The notes: a model not told the origin generated them from the letters alone. 64,000 bases of DNA from Aquarana catesbeiana (GCF_042186555.1 NC_133333.1:63669628-63733627); one strand, 5' to 3'; shown: positions 23,258-34,631, counted from the first letter of the stretch. Program-made: numbers and translations.

Positions 23258-26200
23258 ATGCCATCTAAAGGAAAGAGATCTAAAGCTGCAAAGATACGCT
23301 GGACTAAACTGGATCCGGAGCCCCACAGCAGCATAGTGGATATGGAGGTTTGTGACAGTGAATGTGCCCAGGAGGTACATAGTGAACCTGTGGTGTCATT
23401 TTCATGTTCAACTCAGTGTCAAGTTCAAGAGCACAGTGACAGTGTGATGGGCACTTCTGAAAACCATGGCATGCAAGAACCATGTGTACCAAGTGAGATT
23501 TCTGTGCAGGCATCATTTCATCAGGGTCATCATGGCTATGGAAGGTTAAGGAACAAACAGTGTACATGCATGGCTCTGACATTTTTGGCATACCACAGTG
23601 AGCTTGATGATGTGAGAAAGGGTGATCTTGATCAAATACTGAAGAAGGGCAACAGCTTGTATGGCTCAACAATAAAACAGCTAAAACAAAGAAATGTCTA
23701 TCAGCATCAGCACTTGACAATGGAAGAAGTGCCCCTCAGACTCACCACTGACAAATATGAGTATAATGTTGTTAAATCTCCAGTGTTATCGGGATGTATG
23801 AGAGCCACGGTAGACGGTGACAACCAAGGTTGGTTTGTTGACCTCTCCACAAGACTTCAGTGCCTCAATGCAGATGTTACACATGCACTTTTTATAGTAG
23901 TGCCATATTGCATTGCATTGTTCAGAGACAAGTCTGGGAGATATGGACTGTTTGATTCTCATAGTCGAAATAAGGATGGACTTCCTGCCACTGGAAAAGG
24001 AAAAGCTGTTATGATCACTTTTACACATTTGAGTGATATGGGGGCAAGGATTTATAAGTTGTATGAATTGCTCCTTACAGACACCAGAGGCCCTATTGAT
24101 GGACTGCAGTATGACTTCATGCCAGTCTCATTTCATCGTGCAAGACGTCTGTCAGATGGTTTGCTGTCCCCACTGGTGCAATCTGACAAACCACATAATG
24201 CAAAGCATGTGGAGAACAAAGTGACACAGATGACCAAAGATGCAACACACACTGGATTCCCAGCCAGTAAGCATTCTCCACGGTCACTTGATGCAAAATC
24301 CTCACAGGGCAATTGGAAGGACAGTCAAGCATTTGCCAAATTAAATGCACAGAGACAACAAAAACTGAAGACAAGACACAGAAATGAAAGAAGGCGTGAT
24401 TCCAAGGCTACAAAGATGTCTGTCACCAATAAGAAAAGGACATACATCACCAGCCGATACAGAGCAGATGCTGATTTTAAGTTGAAGCAGAAGCAATATA
24501 TCATTCACAAATATGCAACAGATGCCAATTTCAACTTGAAGCAGAAGCAATACATCACCAGAAAATATGCGACAAATGCAGATTTCAACTTGAAGCAGAA
24601 GCAATACATCACCAGAAAATATGCGACAAATGCAGATTTCAACTTGAAGCAGAAGCAGTACATCACCAGAAAATATGCGACAAATGCTGATTTCAACTTG
24701 AAGCAGAAGCAATACATCACCAGAAAATATGCGACAAATGCAGATTTCAACTTGAAGCAGAAGCAGTACATCACCAGAAAATATGCGACAAATGCAGATT
24801 TCAACTTGAAGCAGAAGCAATACATCACCAGAAAATATGTGACAAATGCAGATTACAACTTGAAGAAGAAGCAATACATCACCAGAAAATATGCGACAAA
24901 TGCAGATTTCAACTTGAAGCAGAAGCAGTACATCACCAGAAAATATGCGACAAATTCAGATTTCAACTTGAAGCAGAAGCAGTACACCACCAGAAAATAT
25001 GCGACAAATGCTGATTACAACTTGAAGAAGAAGCAATACATCACCATAAAATATGCGACAAATGTCGATTTCAACTTGAAGCAGAAGCAATACATCACCA
25101 GAAAATATCATAATGATTCTGCTTTCAGAAAATGTCACTTGCAACATTGCATGAGTTACATGAAAATGAAGCTTCAAACTCAAGCAGATTTTCGCATAAC
25201 CCATAAGATGCAATGTGCCTTCAAAATAAGAATGAAATACAGACGATGGACTCGTGTCATGCGGGAATGCAGTCAACCAGTGGACAACAGCCTAATGCAG
25301 ACAGCTATATCCACTTTCCATGAATGCATTAAAGCTGGGCCAACATTTGTGTGCACGATGTGTCATCGCACCCTTTTCCCTAACCAAGTGAAACATTGCA
25401 TTCACAGCAATTACAAGAAGAATCTACACATTGTTGCTGCCTGTTTGACAGGGAAATATGTCCATGTGTGCAACAATCACTGTCAAGGACCTGAACAATG
25501 CACCGTACCAGATGAAAGGACCAAAGAATGGATTTGTCACAACTGTGATTCACATTTAAAAGCAGGACACAAATCTTCCATCGCTGTAGCTAACAACATG
25601 GAGCTGGCGCCCATTCCCCCAGAGCTCTGCGATTTGAATGTGCTGGAAAGACAACTTTTGGCCAAAATACTGCCATTTGCCAAGATCATCACACTTCCCA
25701 AAGGTCGACAGGCAGCTATACATGGCGCTGTAGTGTGTGTGCCATCCGAGGTGGAAACCACGGTCAATACTCTACCAAGATCGCACAGCACATCCCAGTT
25801 ACACAGAGTGAAGCTGAAAAGACGTCTGACTTACAAAGGCCACCAGCTGTTTCATTATGTCAACATGGGAAATGTAGTAGCAGGTCTGTCAAAACTCATT
25901 GACACACACCCCGACTACAGTGACATTTCAATTAGAGTGGATGAGACAATCGCTGCTGATGATGATGATAATGATGATGGGATGGAACTCGACAGTTGTG
26001 ACGAAACTGAAATGATGGAGATACTTGAACGCATCGAAAATTGTGATCCATCAGAGGTACAGTCTGCATGTTTACCGGCTGCTTCTGAGCAACAGGAAGG
26101 CCATGACCAACAACCTCCCAATGCAGAGGATGAGAAGGATGCACTAAGACCTGGAATTGGCCTAGACAGTTGTTTGCAGCCATCTGACCTTGGAGAGGAA

Positions 26201-29200
26201 GCACTGACACACGGTGATGGAATATTCAGCATTGCACCTGCACAAGGAAACACACCTGTCAGCTTCTTTAAAGTTCCTAGGCTTGAGGCAATGGCTTTCC
26301 CTGTTCAGTTCCCTACTGGACAGAATACATTGGACCAGGCAAGACAAGTCAAACTGTCCCCGAGCATGTATTTCAATGCAAGGCTTTTTTGTGTTGATAC
26401 TCGTTTTGCAAGAGACACAAGCTACCTCTTCTTTGCGCAGTTTGTCACAGAAACACACATGGCCAAAAGCAGCATGTCCATCCAGTTAAGGAAAGGAAAA
26501 CCCAATACCAGGGATGGACGGAAAATATCCAACAAGCTGCTACAGGACAAGCGTGAGGTTGAGAGGTTGGTGCGAAACCAAGATGCCACAAGGTTCATGC
26601 AACCACTGAGAGGGAGTCCAGCTTACTGGGATAAAAATCTGAAGAATTTGCTAGCCATGGTCAGACAATTGGGTAAGCCAACATTTTTTCTTACCTTCTC
26701 TGCTGCAGAATTCAGATGGCCAGAGGTAATAACGGCAATAAAGGCACAACAAGGTCAAAAGGTGGATTTTGCAGGGCTAGACTGGGCTGAAAAGTGTGAC
26801 ATTCTTCGAGGCAACCCAGTGACCACCATGCGCATGTTTGACAAACGGGTTGATGCTCTGATGCGAGAGCTGCTGTTGGGTCCTGCACAGCCAATCGGTG
26901 AAGTTATCGATTACTTTTACAGGGTTGAATTTCAGGCGAGAGGGAGCCCTCATATACATTGTCTCTGTTGGGTAGCAGGAGCTCCTATATTTGGACAAGA
27001 CAGTGATGACAAGGTGTGTGCCTTTATAGATCATAACATCTCATGCCAGCTGCCTGATGAAGCCAAACAGGCCTTACTTCATAGATTTGTAACAGAACTT
27101 CAAATGCACAGCAGGTCTCATTCAAAATCATGCAAGAAATGGAACAGAGTATGCAGATTTGGATTTCCAAAGCCACCTATTAGAAAAACGAGGATAACTT
27201 ACCCGATGCCAGAAGAACAAGGAGATTGTGCAATGAAACCACAAGCAGCCAAAAACAAACTGAAACCAGTCTGGGATTTGCTTAATAACCCAAAAGTGCA
27301 GTTTGAAGACATGTCACAGCTACTGGCACAGTGTGATATGACTTTGAATCAGTACAACTCGTACATTCAGGCATTGACCTCCTCAAGCGTGATTCTAATG
27401 AAGCGTGATGTCAAGGACTGCTGGGTGAACAACTACAATCCACATTTGCTGACGGCCTGGAACGCCAACATGGACATCCAGTACATTCTTGATGAGTATG
27501 GTTGCATCATGTACATGTTGTCCTACATATCCAAGCCAGAATGGGAGCTGAGTGACTATCTCAAAGCAATAGTCAAAGAAATGAGCCCAGAAACAGCGAC
27601 AGAACGAGAAGAAATGAAAGAGGTTCTTCAGGCTTATTCAAAACACAGAGAGGTCAGCGCCCAGGAGTCTGTGGCCCGTACGTGCAGCCTGAAAATGAAG
27701 TCTTGCTCACGTGAGGTTGTTTTTCTGCCAACTGGTGACAACGCACTGAAAATGAGTCTCCCGCTCAGTGCATTGCAGAACAAACCAGCCGATTCTCTTA
27801 ATGTGTGGATGACGAGTTTTGTCGACAAATACAGAGCCAGACCCGAAACACCAGAGTTTGAGTCCATGTGTCTGGCAGACTTTGATTCCCATTACAGGGT
27901 TGTCTATGGCAAGCAGAAGGAAGATGGCAAGCAAAAGGAAGACAGCAAGCATGTCAGCCTATTGAATGAAATGGGAATGATTCAAAAACGCACGAGAGGG
28001 AAGCCTGCAATCATCAGGTACGCACGCTTCTCAGAGAAGAAGGACCCCGAGAACTACTACGGCAGACTGCTTAAACTCTACCTCCCCCACCGTTCAGAGT
28101 CATCACTGAAAACTGTAAGGTTCCCAACACACCAGGATTTTTACAAAGGCGCCTGTGTGAGCTTACCAGGAGAAGAAGCAATCCGAGCAGTGTCTGCAAT
28201 TGTTACCAGCAACCAAAAGAAGTTCGAACAACACAACAAAATTGTGGAACAAGTCTTGGATGACTTTGTAAAAAACGGCCCTGTTGAAGATGCTTGGAAC
28301 ACCTTTGCCCCAGAAGCTGAGTTGGATAGGTTGGAATGTATAGAGGAACGCAAAGAAGGGGAGCCACTTCATGAGAATGAACAAGATGATGTTCCGGAGT
28401 ATACACGTCACAAACAAACAGGTGGAATTGCGCTTACTGTAAAGGCCCCACAAATGTGCCCTGATTTCCTTCGGAAAATGTACAGAAACCTTAACCGGAC
28501 ACAAGCTCAGACATTCTACTCAGTTTGTGACTGGTGCACTAACCGTGTGCGTGGCCTAAATCCTGACCCATTCTATTACTTTGTCACTGGTGGTGCAGGG
28601 ACAGGCAAATCACACCTGATAAAGTGCATCTATGCTGAGGCAACAAAGATACTCCGTAAACTTACCAGACTACATGAGGAAGCAGACATATCCATGCCCA
28701 GCGTTTTACTAACTGCATTTACAGGAACAGCAGCTTTCAACATTTCAGGCAACACTTTGCATTCTCTGCTGAAGTTGCCAAGAAGCTTGAAGCCACCCTA
28801 CCAAGGACTTGGAAATCTAATAGATGAAGTGAGGGCACAGCTGTCAAATGCGGAGATCATTGTTATTGATGAGGTGTCAATGATTTCAAAGCCCCTGTTT
28901 GCCTACATCAACTGGAGATTACAGCAAATCAAAGGCAGTAAGAAACCTTTTGGTGGTATGTCAGTACTAGCAGTAGGAGACTTTTACCAGGTCCCCCCGC
29001 TGGGAAAAAGTAAGCCACTCTGCGTGTTTGAGGAAAATACCAATGACCTCTGGAAAGACAACTTTCAGATGATCACGCTGACAGAGATCATGCGACAGAA
29101 GGATGACATTTCATTTGCTGAGCTTTTGAATAGAATCAGAGTCAAGCAGAAGACTGTCACCTTAAGCAATGATGACAAAGCTCTGCTTGCTCAGGCTTTG

Positions 29201-30292
29201 ACAGATCCCACCCACTGCCCTAATGACGTGCTGCACATCTTTGCCACCAACAAAGAGGTTCACAAACATAATGCTGCAACTGTGTCTGTTCTCCATTCAA
29301 ACGTCACCAACATAGATGCCGACGATTACAGAAAAGACCCTAAGACAGGAGTGATGCTGAGGCAACACCAACCTTTCAAAGGACACAAAGACAATCTGAT
29401 TGACACACTGCAAGCAGCTGAAGGTGCCCGTATCATGATCACAAGAAACATTGATGTAGAAGACGGGCTTGTTCACGGGACATTTGGCAAGATTGCAAGA
29501 ATAATCATCCAGACTGAGAATGGTGCTACTACGGTAAACAAGCTTGGGCTTGTGCTGGACAATCCAAATGCAGGACAGAGATACCGTAACAAGTCGTCTT
29601 GTGATGCTGACAACTTGGTGTACATAGAAAGGGTAGAGGAAAACCTGAGACAGAAAGGAGTTGTTCGCAGGCAGTTCCCCCTGAAGTTGGCTTTTGGATG
29701 TACAATTCATAAGTGTCAGGGAATGTCGATACAGTCGGCAGTGGTCTCATTGAAACGGGTCTTCCAACCGGGAATGGCCTATGTTGCTCTGAGTAGAACG
29801 ACTACACTGCAAGGACTGTACATAACCGACTTTGATGAGAAGAAGATCTTTGCTGATCCTGAAATCACAGCCTCCCTGGATTCAATGAAGAATGCATCAC
29901 TGGAAAGTGTTATGCCCCTCTTAAAGTTTCTACAGACAACAGACAAACAGCAAACATTAACAATTATCCATCACAACACGGAAGGATTACCAGCTCACAT
30001 TGAAGATATCAAATCTCACCATGAGTTGACACTTGGAGATGTTTTATGTTTCACTGAAACTCATCTCTCAGGCTCTTCTGTTGCTGAAAGTCTCCAGCTG
30101 GAGGGCTACAACCTGTTCAAACGCAACAGACACCTCTCGTACACGAACCTTCCTGACATTGCAAGTAAAAGTGGTGGAGGTGTCGCCTTGTATGTCAGAA
30201 ACCATTTCAAGGCCTATGAAAAGCAGTATCATCACAATGTGACTGACTTGGAGTTCTTGGTTGTCAAACTGGAGTCCCCTGTACAAGCTTAG
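23258..30292 (+). CDS. Helentron RepHel protein (peptidase-like / Rep HUH / PIF1 helicase / truncated endonuclease)
   Basis: 2,344 aa from the first ATG after the 32-bp repeats. It would catalyse rolling-circle transposition: HUH nicking and strand transfer, helicase unwinding. Residues ~95-280 look like a papain-fold peptidase of the herpesvirus-tegument (C76) type: CTCMALTF with Cys102/104 and GLFDSHSR with His235. Residues 401-616 are twelve perfect-length 18-aa repeats. CxxC pairs at 699/702 and 760/763 plus ~770-890 resemble the DUF6570 region. An acidic stretch starts at ~901. Helitron_like_N begins ~1003 (EAMAFPVQFPTG). Rep motifs are FFLTFS ~1143-1148, HIH with His1232/His1234, and YMLSYISK with Tyr1419/Tyr1423/Lys1426. 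PIF1 helicase motifs are Walker A GGAGTGKS 1778-1785, DE 1871-1872, GDFYQ 1907-1911, HKCQG 2151-2155 and YVALSR 2175-2180. The EEP endonuclease starts ~2234 (Glu2267 in TETHL). TAG at 30290-30292 stops it, while the first copy has TTG. Rep and helicase motifs are intact. The peptidase and DUF names are by-eye resemblance. Confidence 0.9.
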   Translation: MPSKGKRSKAAKIRWTKLDPEPHSSIVDMEVCDSECAQEVHSEPVVSFSCSTQCQVQEHSDSVMGTSENHGMQEPCVPSEISVQASFHQGHHGYGRLRNKQCTCMALTFLAYHSELDDVRKGDLDQILKKGNSLYGSTIKQLKQRNVYQHQHLTMEEVPLRLTTDKYEYNVVKSPVLSGCMRATVDGDNQGWFVDLSTRLQCLNADVTHALFIVVPYCIALFRDKSGRYGLFDSHSRNKDGLPATGKGKAVMITFTHLSDMGARIYKLYELLLTDTRGPIDGLQYDFMPVSFHRARRLSDGLLSPLVQSDKPHNAKHVENKVTQMTKDATHTGFPASKHSPRSLDAKSSQGNWKDSQAFAKLNAQRQQKLKTRHRNERRRDSKATKMSVTNKKRTYITSRYRADADFKLKQKQYIIHKYATDANFNLKQKQYITRKYATNADFNLKQKQYITRKYATNADFNLKQKQYITRKYATNADFNLKQKQYITRKYATNADFNLKQKQYITRKYATNADFNLKQKQYITRKYVTNADYNLKKKQYITRKYATNADFNLKQKQYITRKYATNSDFNLKQKQYTTRKYATNADYNLKKKQYITIKYATNVDFNLKQKQYITRKYHNDSAFRKCHLQHCMSYMKMKLQTQADFRITHKMQCAFKIRMKYRRWTRVMRECSQPVDNSLMQTAISTFHECIKAGPTFVCTMCHRTLFPNQVKHCIHSNYKKNLHIVAACLTGKYVHVCNNHCQGPEQCTVPDERTKEWICHNCDSHLKAGHKSSIAVANNMELAPIPPELCDLNVLERQLLAKILPFAKIITLPKGRQAAIHGAVVCVPSEVETTVNTLPRSHSTSQLHRVKLKRRLTYKGHQLFHYVNMGNVVAGLSKLIDTHPDYSDISIRVDETIAADDDDNDDGMELDSCDETEMMEILERIENCDPSEVQSACLPAASEQQEGHDQQPPNAEDEKDALRPGIGLDSCLQPSDLGEEALTHGDGIFSIAPAQGNTPVSFFKVPRLEAMAFPVQFPTGQNTLDQARQVKLSPSMYFNARLFCVDTRFARDTSYLFFAQFVTETHMAKSSMSIQLRKGKPNTRDGRKISNKLLQDKREVERLVRNQDATRFMQPLRGSPAYWDKNLKNLLAMVRQLGKPTFFLTFSAAEFRWPEVITAIKAQQGQKVDFAGLDWAEKCDILRGNPVTTMRMFDKRVDALMRELLLGPAQPIGEVIDYFYRVEFQARGSPHIHCLCWVAGAPIFGQDSDDKVCAFIDHNISCQLPDEAKQALLHRFVTELQMHSRSHSKSCKKWNRVCRFGFPKPPIRKTRITYPMPEEQGDCAMKPQAAKNKLKPVWDLLNNPKVQFEDMSQLLAQCDMTLNQYNSYIQALTSSSVILMKRDVKDCWVNNYNPHLLTAWNANMDIQYILDEYGCIMYMLSYISKPEWELSDYLKAIVKEMSPETATEREEMKEVLQAYSKHREVSAQESVARTCSLKMKSCSREVVFLPTGDNALKMSLPLSALQNKPADSLNVWMTSFVDKYRARPETPEFESMCLADFDSHYRVVYGKQKEDGKQKEDSKHVSLLNEMGMIQKRTRGKPAIIRYARFSEKKDPENYYGRLLKLYLPHRSESSLKTVRFPTHQDFYKGACVSLPGEEAIRAVSAIVTSNQKKFEQHNKIVEQVLDDFVKNGPVEDAWNTFAPEAELDRLECIEERKEGEPLHENEQDDVPEYTRHKQTGGIALTVKAPQMCPDFLRKMYRNLNRTQAQTFYSVCDWCTNRVRGLNPDPFYYFVTGGAGTGKSHLIKCIYAEATKILRKLTRLHEEADISMPSVLLTAFTGTAAFNISGNTLHSLLKLPRSLKPPYQGLGNLIDEVRAQLSNAEIIVIDEVSMISKPLFAYINWRLQQIKGSKKPFGGMSVLAVGDFYQVPPLGKSKPLCVFEENTNDLWKDNFQMITLTEIMRQKDDISFAELLNRIRVKQKTVTLSNDDKALLAQALTDPTHCPNDVLHIFATNKEVHKHNAATVSVLHSNVTNIDADDYRKDPKTGVMLRQHQPFKGHKDNLIDTLQAAEGARIMITRNIDVEDGLVHGTFGKIARIIIQTENGATTVNKLGLVLDNPNAGQRYRNKSSCDADNLVYIERVEENLRQKGVVRRQFPLKLAFGCTIHKCQGMSIQSAVVSLKRVFQPGMAYVALSRTTTLQGLYITDFDEKKIFADPEITASLDSMKNASLESVMPLLKFLQTTDKQQTLTIIHHNTEGLPAHIEDIKSHHELTLGDVLCFTETHLSGSSVAESLQLEGYNLFKRNRHLSYTNLPDIASKSGGGVALYVRNHFKAYEKQYHHNVTDLEFLVVKLESPVQA
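24458..25105 (+). repeat. 12 x 54-bp in-frame coding minisatellite
   Basis: 648 bp, exactly twelve 54-bp copies encoding YATNADFNLKQKQYITRK and close variants (first copy YRADADFKLKQKQYIIHK). The internal copies are almost identical in DNA, including third positions, so they expanded recently by slippage or unequal exchange while keeping frame. The peptide is Lys/Tyr-rich and highly basic, and lies between the peptidase-like and zinc-binding regions, plausibly as a DNA-binding or spacer segment. Confidence 0.95.
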
Positions 30293-30637
30293 ATCGCTGT
30301 TGTGTACAGGCCACCGGATTACAGTATTGGCCAATTCCTTACTAACCTGCTGGGCCTCTTGGAATCTTTGGAAATAATGGATTGCCAACCTATAATACTC
30401 TGTGGAGATTTCAATGAAGATTTTCTGTGCAGAGAAAAGAAGCCAATATCTGACCTTCTTCACTCAAGAGGATATACCCAACTGGTCTGGGCAGCCACCA
30501 CAGAAAAAAACACACTGTTGGATCACATTTACATCTCCAGGGTGCAGCACTGTCTCCAGTCAGGAGTACTGCACAGTTATTACAGCTATCATTATCCTGT
30601 GTATTGTGTTTTGAACAGTGGTTGTGAACACGCTTAG
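30293..30637 (+). pseudogene. Detached remainder of the Helentron endonuclease domain
   Basis: In frame with the upstream ORF immediately after the TAG, open for 114 codons to TAG at 30635-30637. It contains GDFN (30404-30415) and LLDH (30515-30526), and the C-terminal motif as SYHYP (30584-30598). The first copy has SYHDP there, and EEP enzymes typically have SDHxP. Unless the stop is read through, these metal- and catalysis-related motifs are absent from the translated protein. No ATG lies close to the break that would suggest independent translation of the whole piece. Confidence 0.85.
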
Positions 30638-31255
30638 AGCCTGCATAAACAGGGCATGAGTGATGAGTGATGGTTGTGAGACAGTGGTCATCAAACAGAT
30701 AATGCAGTGGCAATGAGGGTCAGTTTATGTTATGTGAGTTTTATGTCAGTTTTAGTTATGTGGGACCATTTACAATTAGCTAAAAATCAATCTCTATATT
30801 TCATGTTCGGTGTACTTGTTAGACACTGAACTCACTTACTCCCCCCCATCCATCACAGACATCTGTCCTCATCACACTTACCCTCTCCTTCCTGTGCTAT
30901 AGCCTGCTTGCTGATTAGTAAGACAGATAAAGAAACAGCAAGGAGCAAAACTGCAGAGAAACTGAAAATTTGTAAGGGTTTAAAGTATATGCTTTAATGA
31001 ATTGCCTTGTATCCAAAAAGTTCAAAAAGTTGACTGTTCAAAATGTTAATACAATGTATAATGGAAATATACCGCCAGTTCGCTTGTGATGCAATATATT
31101 GAAATTATATGTACACTGTGTAAACTGTTTTTGACACACTTGATTTTGGGACGCAAGTCCGTCAGGTGCTATGCTTTGGCTGGGGCGGAATAAATCCTGG
31201 TAACCCTTAAGTCTGTGTCCGACAAAGTCATTTACCGATATTTCTACCTTCTACA
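30638..31255 (+). other. Helentron 3' flank, second copy, with polyadenylation signal
   Basis: Collinear with 591-815 and then with about 2318-2707 of the first copy. The intervening 1.5 kb, including one and three-quarter copies of the 665-bp duplication, is missing. AATAAA lies at 31189-31194 within the conserved 212-bp TG...CA block (31044-31255). No gene is seen. Confidence 0.7.
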
Positions 31256-32798
31256 TCATTAGCACTTGTGCACTTTTTAAATTTGATCAATCAATTGGTT
31301 AGTGTAATGTTTACTATGTTTACTCACTACAAACACTCCACACAGTTACTCTGCCCATCTGCCCAGTTCAACCTTTCCACAGTTACTCCAACCACACAAC
31401 AGTTACTCCAGCCACTCCCCCCAGTTACTCCGCCCACTCCAGATGTAGAGGCAAGAACACTTTTCACAATTTCCCCAGAAATTGTAGCTTTTCTAGTTCT
31501 TATTATTATTATAGCCAAATTTACCACCCTAACTCCTCCCACAATTTTTACACTACATAGACAAGTAATATACCAAAACGTGCGGATTGTTCCCGAATGT
31601 TGTGTTATTACTTTGTGGAACGTTTTGCCAAATGGTTCACAAAATATCGTCGTTTTTGCGGCGAAATTGGTCCCATAGGAATGAATGGGGAAACTAGAGT
31701 GGGAGGTGACAAAAGCTGAAAAATCAGAACATGATTTCTAAACTGCCACCACTCCCTCATTTTCAAGCCCACCTACACAAATCTTATATCAAAACGTTCA
31801 GCTATCCCTGCTGCCACTAAACATGTCCACAGCTAAGCCATAGTCCTGATAGTTTTCACAATATGACCATTTGTTTGCAACTCACACCGTCCATTGACAT
31901 TCATTGAAACTACACTCTAGCCCCTTCAAATTTGAAGGGCAATTTCTAAACTGCGACCGTGCCTTCAATGTTAATATTTCAGAGACATACTATGTATCAA
32001 AATCTAGGTCTGGGTCTTGTGATTCTCACAATATAAAGGTCTTCACTGTAGGATGTATAGTTTTTAAAATACGGCCATTTGAATTACTGCACAGTTGTTA
32101 AATCTATCATTATCCTGTCTATTGTGTATTGAGCAGTATTTGTGAAGCATAAACAGGGCATGAGTGTTGCTAGGAAACACTGGTTGTAAACACAAGATGC
32201 TGAGACACCCGAAATGCATGTGACTTCATCTGCTAGACTTGATAATGCTTGTAGACTCCTCCCACAGTTTTTACACTACAGAGACAAGTAATATACGGAA
32301 ACGTGCGGATTGTTCCCGATTGGTGTGCTATTACTTTGTGGAATGTTTTGCCGAATGGTCCACGAAATATCGTCGTTTTTGCGGCGAAATTGGTCCCATA
32401 GGAATGAATGGCGAAATGTTCAATGTCATTTAATTGGTGTGCTATTACTTTGTGGAACTTTTTTCGCCAAATGGTTCACGAAATATCGTCGTTTTTGCGG
32501 CAATATTGGTCCCATAGGAATGAATGGTGAAATGAGTGGGAGGTGACAAAAGCTGACAACCCCATGATCAGCCAAAACATTATGACCACCCCATGATCAG
32601 CCAAAACATTATGACCGCCCCATGTAAAAAAAAAAAATTTTTTGAAAAAAAAAAATCATGTTTGAAAAAAAAAAATTATTTTTGAAAAAAAAATAAAATC
32701 ATTTTTGAAAAAAAAATATATTTTTGAGAAAAAAAATTATTTTTGAAAAAAATATATATATATTTTTGAAAAAAAATTATTTTTGAAAAAAAAAAAAT
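31256..32798. repeat. Array unit U10 (type A)
   Basis: About 1,543 bp. It enters the array through the same sequence as U1 ('gatcaatcaattggttagtgtaatg'). No hairpin. Endonuclease-tail remnant at 32084-32148 (YHYPVYCVL form). Two subrepeats are at about 32315-32530. A short A-rich tract is at 32626-32798. Confidence 0.8.
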
Positions 32799-33024
32799 GT
32801 GCAGCTCTTTCAGCTAATGATGAGACTTCAACTTTTTTACTACTATTTATACTTTTTAAAATATTAAGCTTTTTAACACTTTTCACAGTTACTCCAGCCT
32901 AGACATGTGCAGGATGAAAAAATTTGTTTAGTTTCGTTTCGATTCGTTATTTAACTTAATTCGTTTAGTTAAATTCGTTGCATTCATTACATTCGTTTGC
33001 GGAATTCGTTTCGTTTCATATTCG

Positions 33025-33375
33025 AATTTGAAAAAATTCGACTGCATTCAAAAAAATTCGACCGCATTCGAAAAAAACTATCAAATTCGAAAAAATTCTA
33101 ACACATTCGAAAAAAACTGTCAAATTCGAAAAAATTCTACCACATTCGAAAAAAACTATCAAATTCGAAAAAATTATACCACATTCGAAAAAAACTATCA
33201 AATTCGAAAAAATTCTACCACATTCGAAAAAAACTGTCAAATTCGAAAAAATTCTACCACATTCAAAAAAAACTATCAAATTCGAAAAAATTGTACCACA
33301 TTCGAAAAAAACTGTCAAATTCGAAAAATTTCTACCACATTCGAAAAAAACTATAAAATTCGAAAAAAACAATAA
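33025..33375. repeat. 38-39-bp minisatellite
   Basis: About eight copies of 'ttcgaaaaaattctaccaca' followed by 'ttcgaaaaaaactatcaaa'. Each copy itself contains two TTCGAAAAA half-units. Spurious frames appear on both strands. Confidence 0.9.
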
Positions 33376-34175
33376 CTGAATTTGAAAAAGTAAACTATAT
33401 ATAACCATTTTGCAAAATTTGAAATTCGTATAGAATGAAATCGAATTCCAATAGAAAAGATTAGGATAGAATAGAAAGTATAAAAGAATAGCATAGAAAA
33501 ACAATAGATCAGAATAGAAAAAAATATAATATATTGTATTCTAAGCTTTTCTATTTGAATTCGAATTCATTCTGTACCAAATTCCAATTTTGGAAGATGG
33601 TTAAATATATATATTATATTTTTTTTCTATTCTGTTCCATTGTTTTTCTAAGCTATTCTTTTCTATTCTATTTTAAACTTTTCTATTCGAATTTGAATTA
33701 ATTCTATGCGAAATTCGAATTTCGGAAGATGGCTTCTAAAATTAGAATTTCGTATAGAATGAATTCGAATTTGAATAGAAAAGATTAGAATAGAAATAGA
33801 ATAGACTAGAAAAACAATAGAACAGAAGAGAATAAAATATAATATATATATTTTTTTCTATTCTGTTTCATTGTTTTTCTATGCTATTCTTTTTTATTCT
33901 ATTCTAAACATTTCTATTCGAATTTGAATTCATTCTATACGAAATTCGAATTTCGGAAGATGGCTTCTGAAATTCGAATTTCGTATAGAATGAATTTGAA
34001 TTTGAATAGAAAAGAATAGACTAAAAAAACAATAGAACAGAACAGAATAAAATATAATATATATATTATATCTTATTCTATTCTGTTCTATTGTTTTTCT
34101 AGTCTATTCTTTCTACTCTATTTTAATCTTTTCTATTCAAATTAATTTTATACGAAATTCGAATTTTGGAAGATG

Positions 34176-34232
<57 letters not shown>

Positions 34233-34631
34233 ATTTTTCTATTCTGTTCTATTGTTTTTCTATTATTTTCTATTATATTCTGATCTTTTCTATTTGAATT
34301 CAAATTCATTCTATACAAAATTTGAATTTCAGAAAATAGTTATATAGAAATAGAATGAAATCAAATTCTAATAGAAAAGAATAGAATAGAAAAACAATAG
34401 AACAGAATAGAAAGAAATATTTTATATATATATAAAAATAAATAAAACCATCTTCCGAAATTGGAATTTGGTACAGAATGAATTCGAATAGAAAAGATTA
34501 GAATAGAATATTTTATATTTTTTTCTATTCTGTTCTATTGTTCTTCTATGCTATTCTTTTATATTATTTTCTGTTCTATTCTAATCTTTTCTATTTGAAT
34601 TCATTCTGTACCAAATTCCAATTTCGGAAGA

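Larger units (their letters stand above)
22728..31255 (+). mobile_element. Near-complete Helentron (Helitron2-like) copy
   Basis: The element comprises the 32-bp repeat leader, the 2,344-codon RepHel ORF, the endonuclease remainder behind a premature stop, and a 3' flank shared with the first copy. Helentrons differ from canonical Helitrons by a C-terminal EEP endonuclease on the Rep-helicase protein and are accompanied by non-autonomous HINE elements; both traits are visible here. The exact termini are unknown: both copies run on the right into the same array-unit sequence, so the true 3' end may lie inside U1/U10. No target duplication is expected for this class. Confidence 0.8.

Noticed and set aside
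24341..24874. 177-aa minus-strand frame with repeated hydrophobic 'GDVLLLLQVEICICRIFS'
   Set aside because: Antisense of the 54-bp coding repeat in the RepHel gene.
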